NCBI RefSeq assembly: GCF_002272835.1
Contig: NZ_MLAO01000012.1
Span: forward strand, 1 to 63,360
Origin: Helicobacter sp. 11S03491-1
GTDB taxonomy: Bacteria; Campylobacterota; Campylobacteria; Campylobacterales; Helicobacteraceae
DNA: 63,360 nucleotides
Direction: 5' to 3'
A program made the position numbers and the translations under genes. A model generated the notes under the pieces. That model had not been told where the DNA came from and did not search any database. It saw only the letters and a list, made by a program, of their open reading frames with translations. Positions 1 through 9,675 of the stretch are shown here, piece after piece (within the stretch, counting starts at the first letter, position 1; each line of letters opens with the position of its first letter).

Positions 1-93
1 CAAAAAAGCGCTAAAAGCCCGGTTTTTTGTTACCAAAAGATGGGTTTAGCTCTTTGTATTTTATCTCTGATGATCTTTGTGATTTATTTGTAA
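1..93 (+). CDS. C-terminal fragment of a membrane protein (start outside window)
   Basis: Reading from base 1, the frame is open for 30 codons and stops at TAA (91-93). The last 18 or so residues are strongly hydrophobic (KMGLALCILSLMIFVIYL) and look like a C-terminal membrane segment. The start lies outside the window, so the family cannot be named. A chance open frame is possible because the stretch is short. Confidence 0.4.
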   Translation, partial: QKSAKSPVFCYQKMGLALCILSLMIFVIYL

Positions 94-236
94 AAAATTG
101 ACATACATTCAAAATCAAACTAACATCTTTAAAAAAACATCGATTTCTCAGAGTCATTTTATCCTAACTCTATCCCTCTTATTGAAATACTATTTTTTAT
201 TCCTTTGAGTGTTTTTACCTCTTATAGTGAGTGTCA

Positions 237-3200
237 TTATGAGTTGGATTGGTTTGTGAGAAGTTCTTTGGCAAAGATTTTTGTATTGTTGAGATCGATT
301 TTTCCTGATCCTAGTGTGGGGATTTTATCTACTATAAAATATTGGCTTGGTTTAAAAATAGGGGGAATATTTGAAGATTTGATTGTTTCAATAAGACAAG
401 AATAATCCAGCCCTTCATCTTGAAGCAAGAGAATAACCATTTCACCTTTTTTATCATTTTCTAATGCTGTGGCTGCAGCAAGAATGTTTTGAATACCAAT
501 ACTTTGAGCGATTCTTGCTATTTCTTCTTCAATTTTTCCTAAACTAATCATTTCTCCACCAATTTTGGCAAATCTTGAATATCTATCTGTGATAAACAAA
601 AATCCATTATCGTCCAAATGTCCTTTGTCTCCGCTTTTATACCATCTGATACCATCAATTTCAACAATAACTTCATTGGTTTTTTGTATATTTTTGAGAT
701 AGCCTTTCATGATTTGATGACCACCTATGAGAATAAGTCCATCTTCATTGGTAGGAAGCTCTTGAAGTGTATGAGGATCTACAATCCTTATAGCTGTTCC
801 CGGTAAAGGCATCCCTACGCTGCCATATTGTGAGGCTTTGTGGATTTCCCAACAAGTTGCATCAAATTCATCAGGTAGATTGACACTTGCTACAGGTGTT
901 GTTTCTGTGGCGCCATAGCCTTCATAAATGGGCTTATTGAATTTTAGTGAAAAAGATTGGGCAATGTCTTTTTTGAGTTTCTCAGCTCCTGCGACTATGA
1001 ATCTCAGACTATCAAACATAATGCTTTCAAGCTTGGGGTTGCGTGCATAAATGCCCAGTAATGTAGAGGTTGCACACATAATTGTAATATTATTTTGCGC
1101 TATTGCTTTGGCAATAGCAATTGGTTCTGTGGGATCAGCATGTGTAACACAAAGCATATTTTCAAGTAATGGCATCAATGTTGTTACCGTCAATCCAAAG
1201 GCATGAAATGGAGGCAAACAGGAGAGAATACAATCATCATTTTTTGCATGCACAATATCGGCAATTTGAGCAATATTGCTCATAATATTAAGATGACTTA
1301 ACATCACCCCCTTGGGCTTCCCTTCACTCCCGCTGCTAAAAAGAATTGCCCCAATACATTGAGTGTCGTTTTTGGGAGAAAAAAGCATTTTCAAAGCAAA
1401 TACAGGCAAGATTTTTGTTAAGAGTAAATAGCCTATAACAATATATTTTTGATTTTTAAAATTTTGAAAAATATCTTCCATATAAAAAACTTCCACATCT
1501 TTAAAGTCATAAATAATATTTTTATTTTTTAGCTTTTCTAGAAATTTTCTTGAAGTATAAATTTGTTTGATTTCAGCCATTTTTATGGTGTTGAAGATAG
1601 ATTCTTCCCCAGCGGTAAAATTAAGATTAACTACTACTTTATTGGCAATAAGGGTAGCCAAATTGCATAGCGAGCTTGCAGTTGATGCAGGCAGCATGAT
1701 GCCAATGCATTGGGATGTTGGTTTGAGTTCTTCGGCAGGAGAAGATTTTGTCGCAGGAGTATGTTTGGAAATGAGTTTTGAAAGCATTAGGGTAAGAGCT
1801 AACATTTTTGTGTAACTCATGCTGCCTGTTAGGGTATCGATAGTGGCTATGGCGCTTCCTCCTTTTTTTGCGCTTACAATCCATGATCGCCCAAGTGTTT
1901 CCATTTTTTTGCATTGGGTTTGCCATGCTCTAAAGGACATTTCAAATATTTTTTTCTTCAGAGTATCTTTTGTGGTATGGATATCTAAGCTTTTTCCAAA
2001 GGCAATGGTGATATTGCGTTTGGAAAAGCTACGATGACGTTCCCTGAATTGTTCATTGCTATGTGAAAAAATACTTCCCCAAAGACCGGAAATATAAAAA
2101 GGCAAAATAACAGCTTCTTTGGATGTGAGATTTTTGGCGATAATCTCAAAATTACGTTTGAATTCATTGAGATGTCCATGTCTTGAAATAAACTCCTCAG
2201 GAAACATGCAAACTACTTTGCCTTGAGCGAGTTTATCGGATATAGTTTCAATAGTGCTTTTGCTTTGGATATTTGAGAGGGGAATGATGCTAAAAAAATC
2301 AACAAAAAAACGGATATACCATTTAGAATAATAGCTTTTTTCCATTACAAAATACACTTTATAGGGCATTGCCATTTGTATCATTGCCCAATCAATAAAA
2401 GAAATATGATTTCCCAGCAATAAAATCCCACCATTTTGAGGGATATTTTCAAATCCATCGACATTGAGTTTATATCGCTGAAAAAATGCAATACTCATAA
2501 GGATTCGCACAAGAGAAAATGGCATTAATCGAATAATATAAATTGTAGTAAATAAACTCACCAAAATAGAAACTCCAAACAACCACTCTACTTTTAGATT
2601 ATAATATCCAAATAAACTTACAAGGATTAAAAATCCAAATATCCCAACACTTTGGATAAAATTATTCCCAGCCAGGATACTCCCTAATTCGTTGCTTTTA
2701 GAGTGAAATTGAATAAGAGAATTTAGAGGAACAATAAAGATCGCCCCACCCAAACCAAAAATAAAAAATACAATAGCATAAAATTTTAGTGAATCTAAAA
2801 ATGGTATAAAAATAAGAGCAATCAATATTAATAAAGCTCCAAGGGGTATAAGACCTGTTTCAATATAGTTTTTGGAATAACGTCCTGCAACAATAGATCC
2901 TATAATGATCCCCAAACCGGAAAATACAATAGAAACTTGAATTTCAAAAGTATTATCAATGTTTAAAATATTTTTAGTACGTATAAAAAAAATAGCTAAT
3001 ATCAATTGAGAAATAGACCAAAACATTGTGATGCCAAGAATAGACATTAGAATAATTTTGTTTTGATAAATATTTTTTATGTTTGTTTTGAATAATCCCA
3101 TATTTAAATATTGACGCATAGAGAACTTAATAGGCAGGGTTTTTGTGATAGATGGAAGCTGCCAAGTTAAAAATACTTCCAAAAAAGAAAGCAATACAAA

Positions 3201-3764
3201 CAATATTCCTAATGGCACCATGGCTTGAAGAATCAATTTAGGATTGTTGTGCGTATAAACAATAGAATAAAAATGCTCAAACAAAAAAGAAAAAATACTT
3301 ATTCCTGCCAGAATAGCGACAATTGTGCAAGCTTGGATGATGCCATTCCCCCAAGCTAAAAATTCAGTACCAACTAAATCTTTGGTATATCCATATTTTG
3401 CCGGCAAGTAAATAGCCCCTTGAATTCCAAGTAAAAAAGTAGTTCCAAATGCTGCCCAATACCGGCCCAAATAATAAAATACAACTAAAAGACAAATCAA
3501 AATCATATTGCTTATAGTCATAATTTTCATTATTTTATTTCTTGGAAATTTATCACTCAAAAATCCCGAAGGAGAAAAAATCAAAATAAAAGGTATAATC
3601 ATAAAAGCATTGATAATTGATGAATAAAACAATTGATGTGAGCCACTATAGACTTTTAAGATTGTATTGTGCATCAAAATCTTATGACCCAAATCTAAGA
3701 AGACATGAACAAAAGTTGCAAATACAAAAAAACTAAAACCATAGATTTTCCAAATTCTATTCAT
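237..3764 (-). CDS. aas: LplT-like MFS / PlsC acyltransferase / acyl-ACP synthetase fusion (Aas-type)
   Basis: This protein of about 1175 residues is predicted to take up lysophospholipids and re-acylate them at the inner membrane. Residues 1-420 carry a 12-segment MFS region resembling LplT. An acyltransferase domain follows, with the HX4D motif in GNHISFIDW near residue 452. The C-terminal half is an AMP-binding ligase with the phosphate loop FSSGSEGKPKG near residue 810, YGATETTP, YKSGDKG and the lysine motif LGSGKID near the end. In E. coli, lplT and aas are separate neighbouring genes; here they are one chain. I chose the ATG at 3764 because an AAAGG ribosome site precedes it and the sequence at once becomes a membrane segment. 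An upstream in-frame start at 3809 is less likely. Domain identities are solid; the exact substrate is inferred from E. coli Aas. Confidence 0.88.
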   Translation of the reverse strand: MNRIWKIYGFSFFVFATFVHVFLDLGHKILMHNTILKVYSGSHQLFYSSIINAFMIIPFILIFSPSGFLSDKFPRNKIMKIMTISNMILICLLVVFYYLGRYWAAFGTTFLLGIQGAIYLPAKYGYTKDLVGTEFLAWGNGIIQACTIVAILAGISIFSFLFEHFYSIVYTHNNPKLILQAMVPLGILFVLLSFLEVFLTWQLPSITKTLPIKFSMRQYLNMGLFKTNIKNIYQNKIILMSILGITMFWSISQLILAIFFIRTKNILNIDNTFEIQVSIVFSGLGIIIGSIVAGRYSKNYIETGLIPLGALLILIALIFIPFLDSLKFYAIVFFIFGLGGAIFIVPLNSLIQFHSKSNELGSILAGNNFIQSVGIFGFLILVSLFGYYNLKVEWLFGVSILVSLFTTIYIIRLMPFSLVRILMSIAFFQRYKLNVDGFENIPQNGGILLLGNHISFIDWAMIQMAMPYKVYFVMEKSYYSKWYIRFFVDFFSIIPLSNIQSKSTIETISDKLAQGKVVCMFPEEFISRHGHLNEFKRNFEIIAKNLTSKEAVILPFYISGLWGSIFSHSNEQFRERHRSFSKRNITIAFGKSLDIHTTKDTLKKKIFEMSFRAWQTQCKKMETLGRSWIVSAKKGGSAIATIDTLTGSMSYTKMLALTLMLSKLISKHTPATKSSPAEELKPTSQCIGIMLPASTASSLCNLATLIANKVVVNLNFTAGEESIFNTIKMAEIKQIYTSRKFLEKLKNKNIIYDFKDVEVFYMEDIFQNFKNQKYIVIGYLLLTKILPVFALKMLFSPKNDTQCIGAILFSSGSEGKPKGVMLSHLNIMSNIAQIADIVHAKNDDCILSCLPPFHAFGLTVTTLMPLLENMLCVTHADPTEPIAIAKAIAQNNITIMCATSTLLGIYARNPKLESIMFDSLRFIVAGAEKLKKDIAQSFSLKFNKPIYEGYGATETTPVASVNLPDEFDATCWEIHKASQYGSVGMPLPGTAIRIVDPHTLQELPTNEDGLILIGGHQIMKGYLKNIQKTNEVIVEIDGIRWYKSGDKGHLDDNGFLFITDRYSRFAKIGGEMISLGKIEEEIARIAQSIGIQNILAAATALENDKKGEMVILLLQDEGLDYSCLIETIKSSNIPPIFKPSQYFIVDKIPTLGSGKIDLNNTKIFAKELLTNQSNS

Positions 3765-4000
3765 TTTTACCTTTAAAAACCGGAAATAATAAATTGTAAT
3801 TATATCCATTTATTTTATTTTTAGATCTCTAAATGGTGTGTTCGTTGTAGAGAACTAAAATATTGAGTTTGGTAATTTGGGGATTTTTGAAGAGATATGC
3901 CTTGTCAAAAAGAATAAAAATAATTCTGCTACAATAAATCTACCTATAAGCAAGAAGATTTTATACTTTCAAAATAATTTTAAATCAAAGAAGAGAGAAA

Positions 4001-5803
4001 ATGCAAAATATACGAAATATCGCAGTTATTGCTCACGTCGATCATGGTAAAACTACTTTAGTGGATGGACTACTCACGCAATCAGGAACTTTTGGAGAGC
4101 GAGAAAAAATTGATGAGAGGGTGATGGATAGCAATGATTTGGAAAAAGAAAGAGGGATTACCATACTTTCAAAAAATACTGCTATTCATTATAAAGATAC
4201 AAAAATTAATATTATTGACACTCCCGGACATGCCGACTTTGGTGGTGAAGTAGAACGAGTGCTTAAGATGGTAGATGGAGTATTGTTGCTTGTAGATGCC
4301 CAAGAAGGAGTGATGCCTCAAACAAAGTTTGTTGTCAAAAAGGCTTTGAGCTTTGGTATTTGCCCCATTGTGGTTGTTAATAAGATTGATAAGCCTGCAG
4401 CAGAACCTGATAGGGTTGTAGATGAAGTATTTGATTTGTTTGTAGCCATGGGGGCTAATGATCATCAACTTGATTTTCCGGTCATTTATGCAGCAGCTAG
4501 AGATGGTTATGCTATCAAAGAACTTAGCGATGAGAAAAAAAGTCTCGAACCGTTATTTGAGGCAATTTTGAAATATGTACCTCTGCCTACAGGGAGCAGT
4601 GCTGATTCTTTGCAAATGCAAATTTTTACACTTGATTATGATAATTATGTGGGTAAGATAGGGATTGCCAGAGTATTTAACGGCAGGATCAAAAAAGGAG
4701 GAAGTGTCATGCTTGCCAAGGGTGATGGCACTAAGGAGAATGGCAGGATTACTAAATTGATTGGTTTTTTGGGATTAGCGCGCACAGAGATTGAAGAAGC
4801 AGAAGCCGGAGATATTGTGGCTATTGCCGGATTTAATGCCATAGATGTGGGAGATAGCGTGGTTGATCCTAATAACCCTATGCCTTTAGATCCGATGCAC
4901 TTAGAAGAGCCTACAATGAGTGTGTATTTCTCTGTCAATGATTCGCCATTAGCAGGACTGGAAGGCAAGCATGTTACGGCTAATAAACTCAAAGATAGAT
5001 TGCTTAAAGAAATGCAAACCAATATTGCCATGAAATGCGAAGAAATGGGAGAGGGAAAATATAGAGTCTCAGGAAGAGGCGAACTTCAAATTACGATTTT
5101 GGCAGAAAATCTTAGACGTGAAGGGTTTGAATTTAGCATCTCTCGTCCCGAAGTGATTATCAAAGAAGAAAATGGGAAAAGACTTGAACCTTTTGAGCAT
5201 CTTGTTATTGATACGCCACAAGATTTTAGCGGTTCTATTATTGAGCGACTAGGGCGCAGGAAAGCTGAGATGAAAGCCATGAATCCAATGGGCGATGGCT
5301 ATACCCGATTAGAGTTTGAAATACCTGCACGCGGGTTGATTGGGTATAGAAGTGAGTTTCTTACAGATACAAAAGGCGAAGGTGTTATGAACCATTCTTT
5401 TTTGGAGTTTAGACCCCATAGCGGTACGGTAGAATCACGTAAAAATGGAGCTCTCGTCAGTATGGAAAATGGTGAAGCAACAGGTTTTTCTCTTTTTAAT
5501 ATTCAAGAAAGAGGCGTGCTTTTTATTCAAGCCCAAACAAAAGTTTATATGGGTATGGTAATTGGCGAACATAGTAGAGACAATGATTTAGATGTCAATC
5601 CTATCAAGTCTAAACATCTCACCAATATGCGTGCAAGCGGGAGTGATGATGCTATTAAGCTTGTGCCCCCAAGAGATCTCACTTTGGAGCGTGCTCTTGA
5701 GTGGATAGAAGATGATGAAATTCTTGAGGTTACGCCTTTAAATATCAGGATTCGTAAAAAATATCTCGATCCAAATCAACGAAAAAGAATGACAAAGAAA
5801 TAA
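4001..5803 (+). CDS. typA: Ribosome-associated translational GTPase TypA/BipA
   Basis: This 600-residue protein is full length for TypA/BipA, an EF-G-like GTPase that acts on the ribosome under stress and in 50S assembly. The GTPase motifs are clear: [10 protein letters not shown] at residues 11-20, the switch I segment [17 protein letters not shown], and NKID. The C-terminal region carries the TypA-typical stretch [15 protein letters not shown]. The start is preceded by AAGAAGAGAG. It stands alone, divergent from the acyltransferase gene. LepA at 26891 is its paralogue but ends differently. Confidence 0.96.
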   Translation: MQNIRNIAVIAHVDHGKTTLVDGLLTQSGTFGEREKIDERVMDSNDLEKERGITILSKNTAIHYKDTKINIIDTPGHADFGGEVERVLKMVDGVLLLVDAQEGVMPQTKFVVKKALSFGICPIVVVNKIDKPAAEPDRVVDEVFDLFVAMGANDHQLDFPVIYAAARDGYAIKELSDEKKSLEPLFEAILKYVPLPTGSSADSLQMQIFTLDYDNYVGKIGIARVFNGRIKKGGSVMLAKGDGTKENGRITKLIGFLGLARTEIEEAEAGDIVAIAGFNAIDVGDSVVDPNNPMPLDPMHLEEPTMSVYFSVNDSPLAGLEGKHVTANKLKDRLLKEMQTNIAMKCEEMGEGKYRVSGRGELQITILAENLRREGFEFSISRPEVIIKEENGKRLEPFEHLVIDTPQDFSGSIIERLGRRKAEMKAMNPMGDGYTRLEFEIPARGLIGYRSEFLTDTKGEGVMNHSFLEFRPHSGTVESRKNGALVSMENGEATGFSLFNIQERGVLFIQAQTKVYMGMVIGEHSRDNDLDVNPIKSKHLTNMRASGSDDAIKLVPPRDLTLERALEWIEDDEILEVTPLNIRIRKKYLDPNQRKRMTKK

Positions 5804-5858
5804 TTTTTTATATTTGTTTTTCAAATAAGATTATATTAAATTTAATAGAGTAAAATAT

Positions 5859-5864
5859 TATAAT
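5859..5864 (+). promoter_or_regulatory. Possible -10 box for the nitroreductase gene
   Basis: TATAAT lies about 75 bases upstream of the ATG at 5937, inside a very AT-rich intergenic stretch. No convincing -35 hexamer is seen, which is common in Helicobacter. Confidence 0.35.
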
Positions 5865-5936
5865 TTAAAATGTTTTTGAATTATTTATAATAAAATGTAG
5901 TTATAAATTAATTATATTCTTGAATAAAGGACAAAA

Positions 5937-6566
5937 ATGAAAATAAATGCTTTTATTGATGCAATGTATTTCAGACATGCTTGTAAAATATTTGATAAAA
6001 ATAAGAAAATTTCTAAGGAAGATTTTGAAATCATATTGGAATCAGGAAGATTGAGTCCAAGTTCTTTGGGATTAGAGCCTACAAGAATGCTTGTCATCAA
6101 AAATAGCGCTTTGAGAGAAAAAATGAAGCCTTTATGCTGGAATCAAGAACAAATAACCACAGCAAGTGAGTTGGTAGTATTTAAATCAAAAGTTGCAGAT
6201 ATGAAAGCCCCTACAAATTATACCCGCACAATGGTCGCCAGAAGAATGGAAGGAGAAAAATGCGATGCTTACCAAGAGAGGATTAAAGGATATTTGCTTG
6301 ATAATGATTTGTTAGGAGAAAATATTATCAATTGGACAGCCAGACAAGCTTATTTAATGGCAAGTTCCATGATGAATTGCGCAGCTTTTATGGGTATTGA
6401 TTCTTGCCCAATGGAAGGATTTGAACAAAAGCTTTTGGAGAAATTTTTTGAGATTGATTCATTTAAAGAGCGGATTGTGTTGATAGTCGCCTTTGGCTAT
6501 CGTTTCAATGAGCAACCAATTCAAAAATATCGTCTCAGCAAAGATGAACTTATAGAATATAAATAA
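5937..6566 (+). CDS. NAD(P)H-dependent FMN nitroreductase, RdxA/FrxA-like
   Basis: This 209-residue protein has the layout of the oxygen-insensitive nitroreductase family. The N-terminal helix ends in RHACKIFDKNKK, followed by SGRLSPSSLGLEPTR, the typical FMN-binding segment. GIDSCPMEGF and AFGYR sit near the C-terminus. In H. pylori the relatives RdxA and FrxA reduce nitro compounds and are known for activating metronidazole. Which of the two is closer cannot be settled by eye. An AAAGGACA ribosome site precedes the ATG. The gene sits between typA and nrdA in the same direction. Confidence 0.85.
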   Translation: MKINAFIDAMYFRHACKIFDKNKKISKEDFEIILESGRLSPSSLGLEPTRMLVIKNSALREKMKPLCWNQEQITTASELVVFKSKVADMKAPTNYTRTMVARRMEGEKCDAYQERIKGYLLDNDLLGENIINWTARQAYLMASSMMNCAAFMGIDSCPMEGFEQKLLEKFFEIDSFKERIVLIVAFGYRFNEQPIQKYRLSKDELIEYK

Positions 6567-6594
6567 AAAATATTTAATAATCAAAGGAGTTTTT

Positions 6595-8961
6595 GTGATA
6601 ACAGTAATAAAACGTAGCGGTCGGGTTGAAGTTCTTGATATTTCAAAAATACAAAAATATACTTCAAATGCTGTGATGGATTTAGATGGCGTGAGTCAAA
6701 GTGAATTAGAAGTTGATGCAAAAATTCATTTCAAAGACAAAATTACCACTGAAGAAATCCAGCAAACCTTGATCAAGACTGCTGTAGATAAAATAGATGT
6801 TGATACGCCAAATTGGACATTTGTAGCTGCCAGATTATTTTTATATGATCTCTATCACAAAGTGAGCGGTTTCACCGGTTATAATAGCCTTCAAGAGTAT
6901 TTTGACAGAGGTGAAAATGAAGGTAAAATCATTAAAGGTCTCAAAGATAAATATGACCTGGATTTTTTGAATTCTCAAATTGATCAAAAAAGAGATTTAC
7001 AATTTAATTATTTGGGAATCAAAACTCTTTATGATCGTTATCTCATAAAAGACAAACAAAACAAACCCATTGAGTTACCCCAGCATATGTTTATGGCTAT
7101 TGCAATGTTTTTGGCTCAAAATGAAGCTAACCCCAATGAATGGGCAGTAAAATTTTATAATATTATTAGCAAATTTGAAGTGATTGCAGCAACACCTACC
7201 CTGGCAAATGCAAGGACGACAAGGCATCAATTAAGCTCTTGTTATATTGGAAGCACTCCGGATAATATTGAGGGGATTTTTGATGCCTATAAAGAAATGG
7301 CACTTTTATCAAAGTATGGGGGTGGTATTGGATGGGATTTTAGCCGCGTAAGAGGATTAGGAAGTTTCATAGATGGGCACAAAAATGCAGCAGGGGGTGT
7401 AGTGCCATTTTTGAAAATTGCCAATGATGTAGCCATTGCCGTGGATCAATTGGGCACAAGAAAGGGTGCTATAGCTACTTATCTTGAAATTTGGCATACA
7501 GATATTAATGACTTTATTGATTTACGTAAAAATAGTGGCGAAGAAAGACGCAGAACTCATGATCTTTTCCCTGCAGTATGGATTTGTGATCTTTTTATGA
7601 AGAGGGTTGAAGAAAATGCTTTATGGACGTTATTTGATCCTTATCAATGTAGCGAACTTACAGAGCTTTATGGAGAAGAGTTTGAGAAAAAATACTTAGA
7701 ATATGAAAAAAACCCTGATGTCATCAAGGAACACATTAGCGCAAAGGATTTGTGGAAAAAGATTTTGACTAATTATTTTGAATCAGGATTGCCTTTTTTG
7801 TGTTTTAAAGATAATGCGAATCGTGCTAATCCTAACGCTCATGCCGGAATTATACGCAGTTCGAATCTTTGTACCGAAATATTTCAAAATACAAATCCCA
7901 GTCATTATGTTATTGAGGTTGAATATGTTGATGGAAGCAAGGAGAATTTTGAAGAGTTCAAGGAAGTCCAAACAGATGCAGGCATAAAGAAAAAAGCAAA
8001 CAAGCTAACAAGCATCGATGCCCTTAATGGGAAACAAATATTTATCACAACGAGAACTCAAACAGGTGGAAGCACTGCTGTATGCAATCTTGCGAGTATA
8101 AATTTGAGTAAAATCCATACAAAAGAAGATATTCAAAGAGTCCTTCCTATTGCAATACGTATGCTTGATAATGTGATTGATTTGAATTTTTATCCCAATA
8201 GAAAAGTAAAAGTAACTAATTTTCTCAATCGTGCTATTGGACTTGGGATAATGGGAGAAGCCCAAATGCTTGCGAGTTCAAAAATCCATTGGGGATCGAA
8301 AGAGCATTTTGAAAAAATTGATGAAGTGATGGAGCTTGTTAGTTATCACGCAATTTTGTCAAGCTCAAATCTAGCCAAAGAAAAAGGTAAATATCCTCAA
8401 TATGAAGGATCTCATTGGAGTAGGGGTATTTTTCCTATTGATTGTGCCAATAAAGAAGCCTTGAAATTAGTCGATAGAGGGGGGCTTTTTGGTAGCAGTT
8501 GTGATTGGGAGTCTTTGAGAAAAATTGTTCAAACACAGGGTATGCGTAATGGTTATTTGATGGCTATTGCCCCTACAAGTTCGATTTCTATTCTTGTAGG
8601 GACAACCCAGACTATTGAGCCTGTTTATAAGAAAAAATGGTATGAAGAAAATCTTAGCGGGCTGATCCCTGTGGTAGTGCCTAATTTGAATTTAGATACA
8701 TGGAATTATTATACCTCTGCTTATGATATTGATCAGTCTGATTTGATAAAAGCAGCAGCAGTGCGACAAAAATGGATCGATCAAGGTCAAAGTACTAATA
8801 TTTTTATGAGACTTGAAAAGGTAAGTGGGAAACTTTTGAATGAAATTTATATGCTTGCTTGGAAATTAGGGCTTAAATCGACCTATTATTTACGCAGCGA
8901 AAGTCCCAGTGTTGATGAAAACGTAATGGATCGATCAGTAGAATGTTATAATTGTCAATAA
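6595..8961 (+). CDS. nrdA: Class Ia ribonucleoside-diphosphate reductase, alpha (large) subunit
   Basis: NrdA reduces ribonucleoside diphosphates to deoxyribonucleotides together with the radical-bearing NrdB subunit. The 788 residues match the usual Helicobacter length. Residues 1-95 form an ATP-cone regulatory domain beginning ITVIKRSGR. The catalytic barrel shows the redox cysteine in LSSCYIGS, the segment SSNLCTEIF with the radical cysteine and glutamate, and APTSSIS. The tail ends ECYNCQ, the mobile cysteine pair that passes electrons from thioredoxin. The start is GTG, chosen because AAAGGAG lies at the right distance. No nrdB is present in the window, so the two subunits are encoded apart. 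Confidence 0.96.
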   Translation: MITVIKRSGRVEVLDISKIQKYTSNAVMDLDGVSQSELEVDAKIHFKDKITTEEIQQTLIKTAVDKIDVDTPNWTFVAARLFLYDLYHKVSGFTGYNSLQEYFDRGENEGKIIKGLKDKYDLDFLNSQIDQKRDLQFNYLGIKTLYDRYLIKDKQNKPIELPQHMFMAIAMFLAQNEANPNEWAVKFYNIISKFEVIAATPTLANARTTRHQLSSCYIGSTPDNIEGIFDAYKEMALLSKYGGGIGWDFSRVRGLGSFIDGHKNAAGGVVPFLKIANDVAIAVDQLGTRKGAIATYLEIWHTDINDFIDLRKNSGEERRRTHDLFPAVWICDLFMKRVEENALWTLFDPYQCSELTELYGEEFEKKYLEYEKNPDVIKEHISAKDLWKKILTNYFESGLPFLCFKDNANRANPNAHAGIIRSSNLCTEIFQNTNPSHYVIEVEYVDGSKENFEEFKEVQTDAGIKKKANKLTSIDALNGKQIFITTRTQTGGSTAVCNLASINLSKIHTKEDIQRVLPIAIRMLDNVIDLNFYPNRKVKVTNFLNRAIGLGIMGEAQMLASSKIHWGSKEHFEKIDEVMELVSYHAILSSSNLAKEKGKYPQYEGSHWSRGIFPIDCANKEALKLVDRGGLFGSSCDWESLRKIVQTQGMRNGYLMAIAPTSSISILVGTTQTIEPVYKKKWYEENLSGLIPVVVPNLNLDTWNYYTSAYDIDQSDLIKAAAVRQKWIDQGQSTNIFMRLEKVSGKLLNEIYMLAWKLGLKSTYYLRSESPSVDENVMDRSVECYNCQ

Positions 8962-8985
8962 TTTTATTATCAAAGCAAGTAAATG

Positions 8986-9675
8986 CTAAAGAGATCCAAA
9001 TCTCCTTGTTCTGGATTTGAAATCATGGATAATCTTTTGAAGTTCTTCAGGGGTAAAATCAGGCCATAAGGTTGGAGTAAAAAATAGCTCTGCGTAGCTT
9101 GCTTGCCAAAGCAAAAAGTTTGATAATCGCATTTCCCCTCCTGTTCGAATCAAAAGATCAACATCAGGAATTCCTTTTGTATCCAGATTGTCTTCAATGA
9201 GTTGTGATAGATTAGTATTTGTTTGATAGGTGTTGGTTTGAATAATTTTTTCAAAAGCACGTTTAATCTCATCTCTTGAACCATAATTAAGCGCTAGAAT
9301 TTGTGTGAGAGCATTGTTGTGTTGTGTATCTTCTTGAAGATTTTGAATAAGATTTTTAAGAGGGCTGTTGAATGCTTCTATATTTCCAATTGCACGAAAT
9401 TGGATATTATTTTCTTGGTAAGTTTTTTTTTCTTGAAGTAAATATTTTTCTAAAAGTTTCATTAGAAAATCGACTTCAGCTTTGGGGCGATTCCAGTTTT
9501 CTGTGGAAAAAGCATATAGAGTGAGATGAGAAAGATTATTTTTTGCGCACCATTTTGTAATTTCTCTTACTGTGTGAATACCTTGTCTGTGTCCTTGTGT
9601 GCGCATTTTTCCTTTTTGTTTTGCCCATCTGCCATTCCCATCCATAATAATGGCCAGGTGATTTAATGTATTCAA
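8986..9675 (-). CDS. uppS: Isoprenyl transferase / undecaprenyl diphosphate synthase
   Basis: This cis-prenyltransferase of 229 residues makes the C55 lipid carrier for peptidoglycan and LPS O-chains. The motif MDGNGRWAKQKG near the N-terminus holds the catalytic aspartate. Further signatures are GHRQG, the ENW segment and RTGGEMRLSNFLLWQ, followed by AELFFTPTLWPDF. The start codon is TTG: AAGGAG precedes it and its TTGA overlaps the TGA stop of the upstream dehydrogenase gene, so the two are translationally coupled. H. pylori has the same pair in the same order. Confidence 0.95.
   Translation of the reverse strand: MNTLNHLAIIMDGNGRWAKQKGKMRTQGHRQGIHTVREITKWCAKNNLSHLTLYAFSTENWNRPKAEVDFLMKLLEKYLLQEKKTYQENNIQFRAIGNIEAFNSPLKNLIQNLQEDTQHNNALTQILALNYGSRDEIKRAFEKIIQTNTYQTNTNLSQLIEDNLDTKGIPDVDLLIRTGGEMRLSNFLLWQASYAELFFTPTLWPDFTPEELQKIIHDFKSRTRRFGSL

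Noticed and set aside
205-405. Short plus-strand open frame opposite the acyltransferase C-terminus
   Set aside because: It lies antisense to the well-supported acyl-ACP synthetase domain and has no family features.
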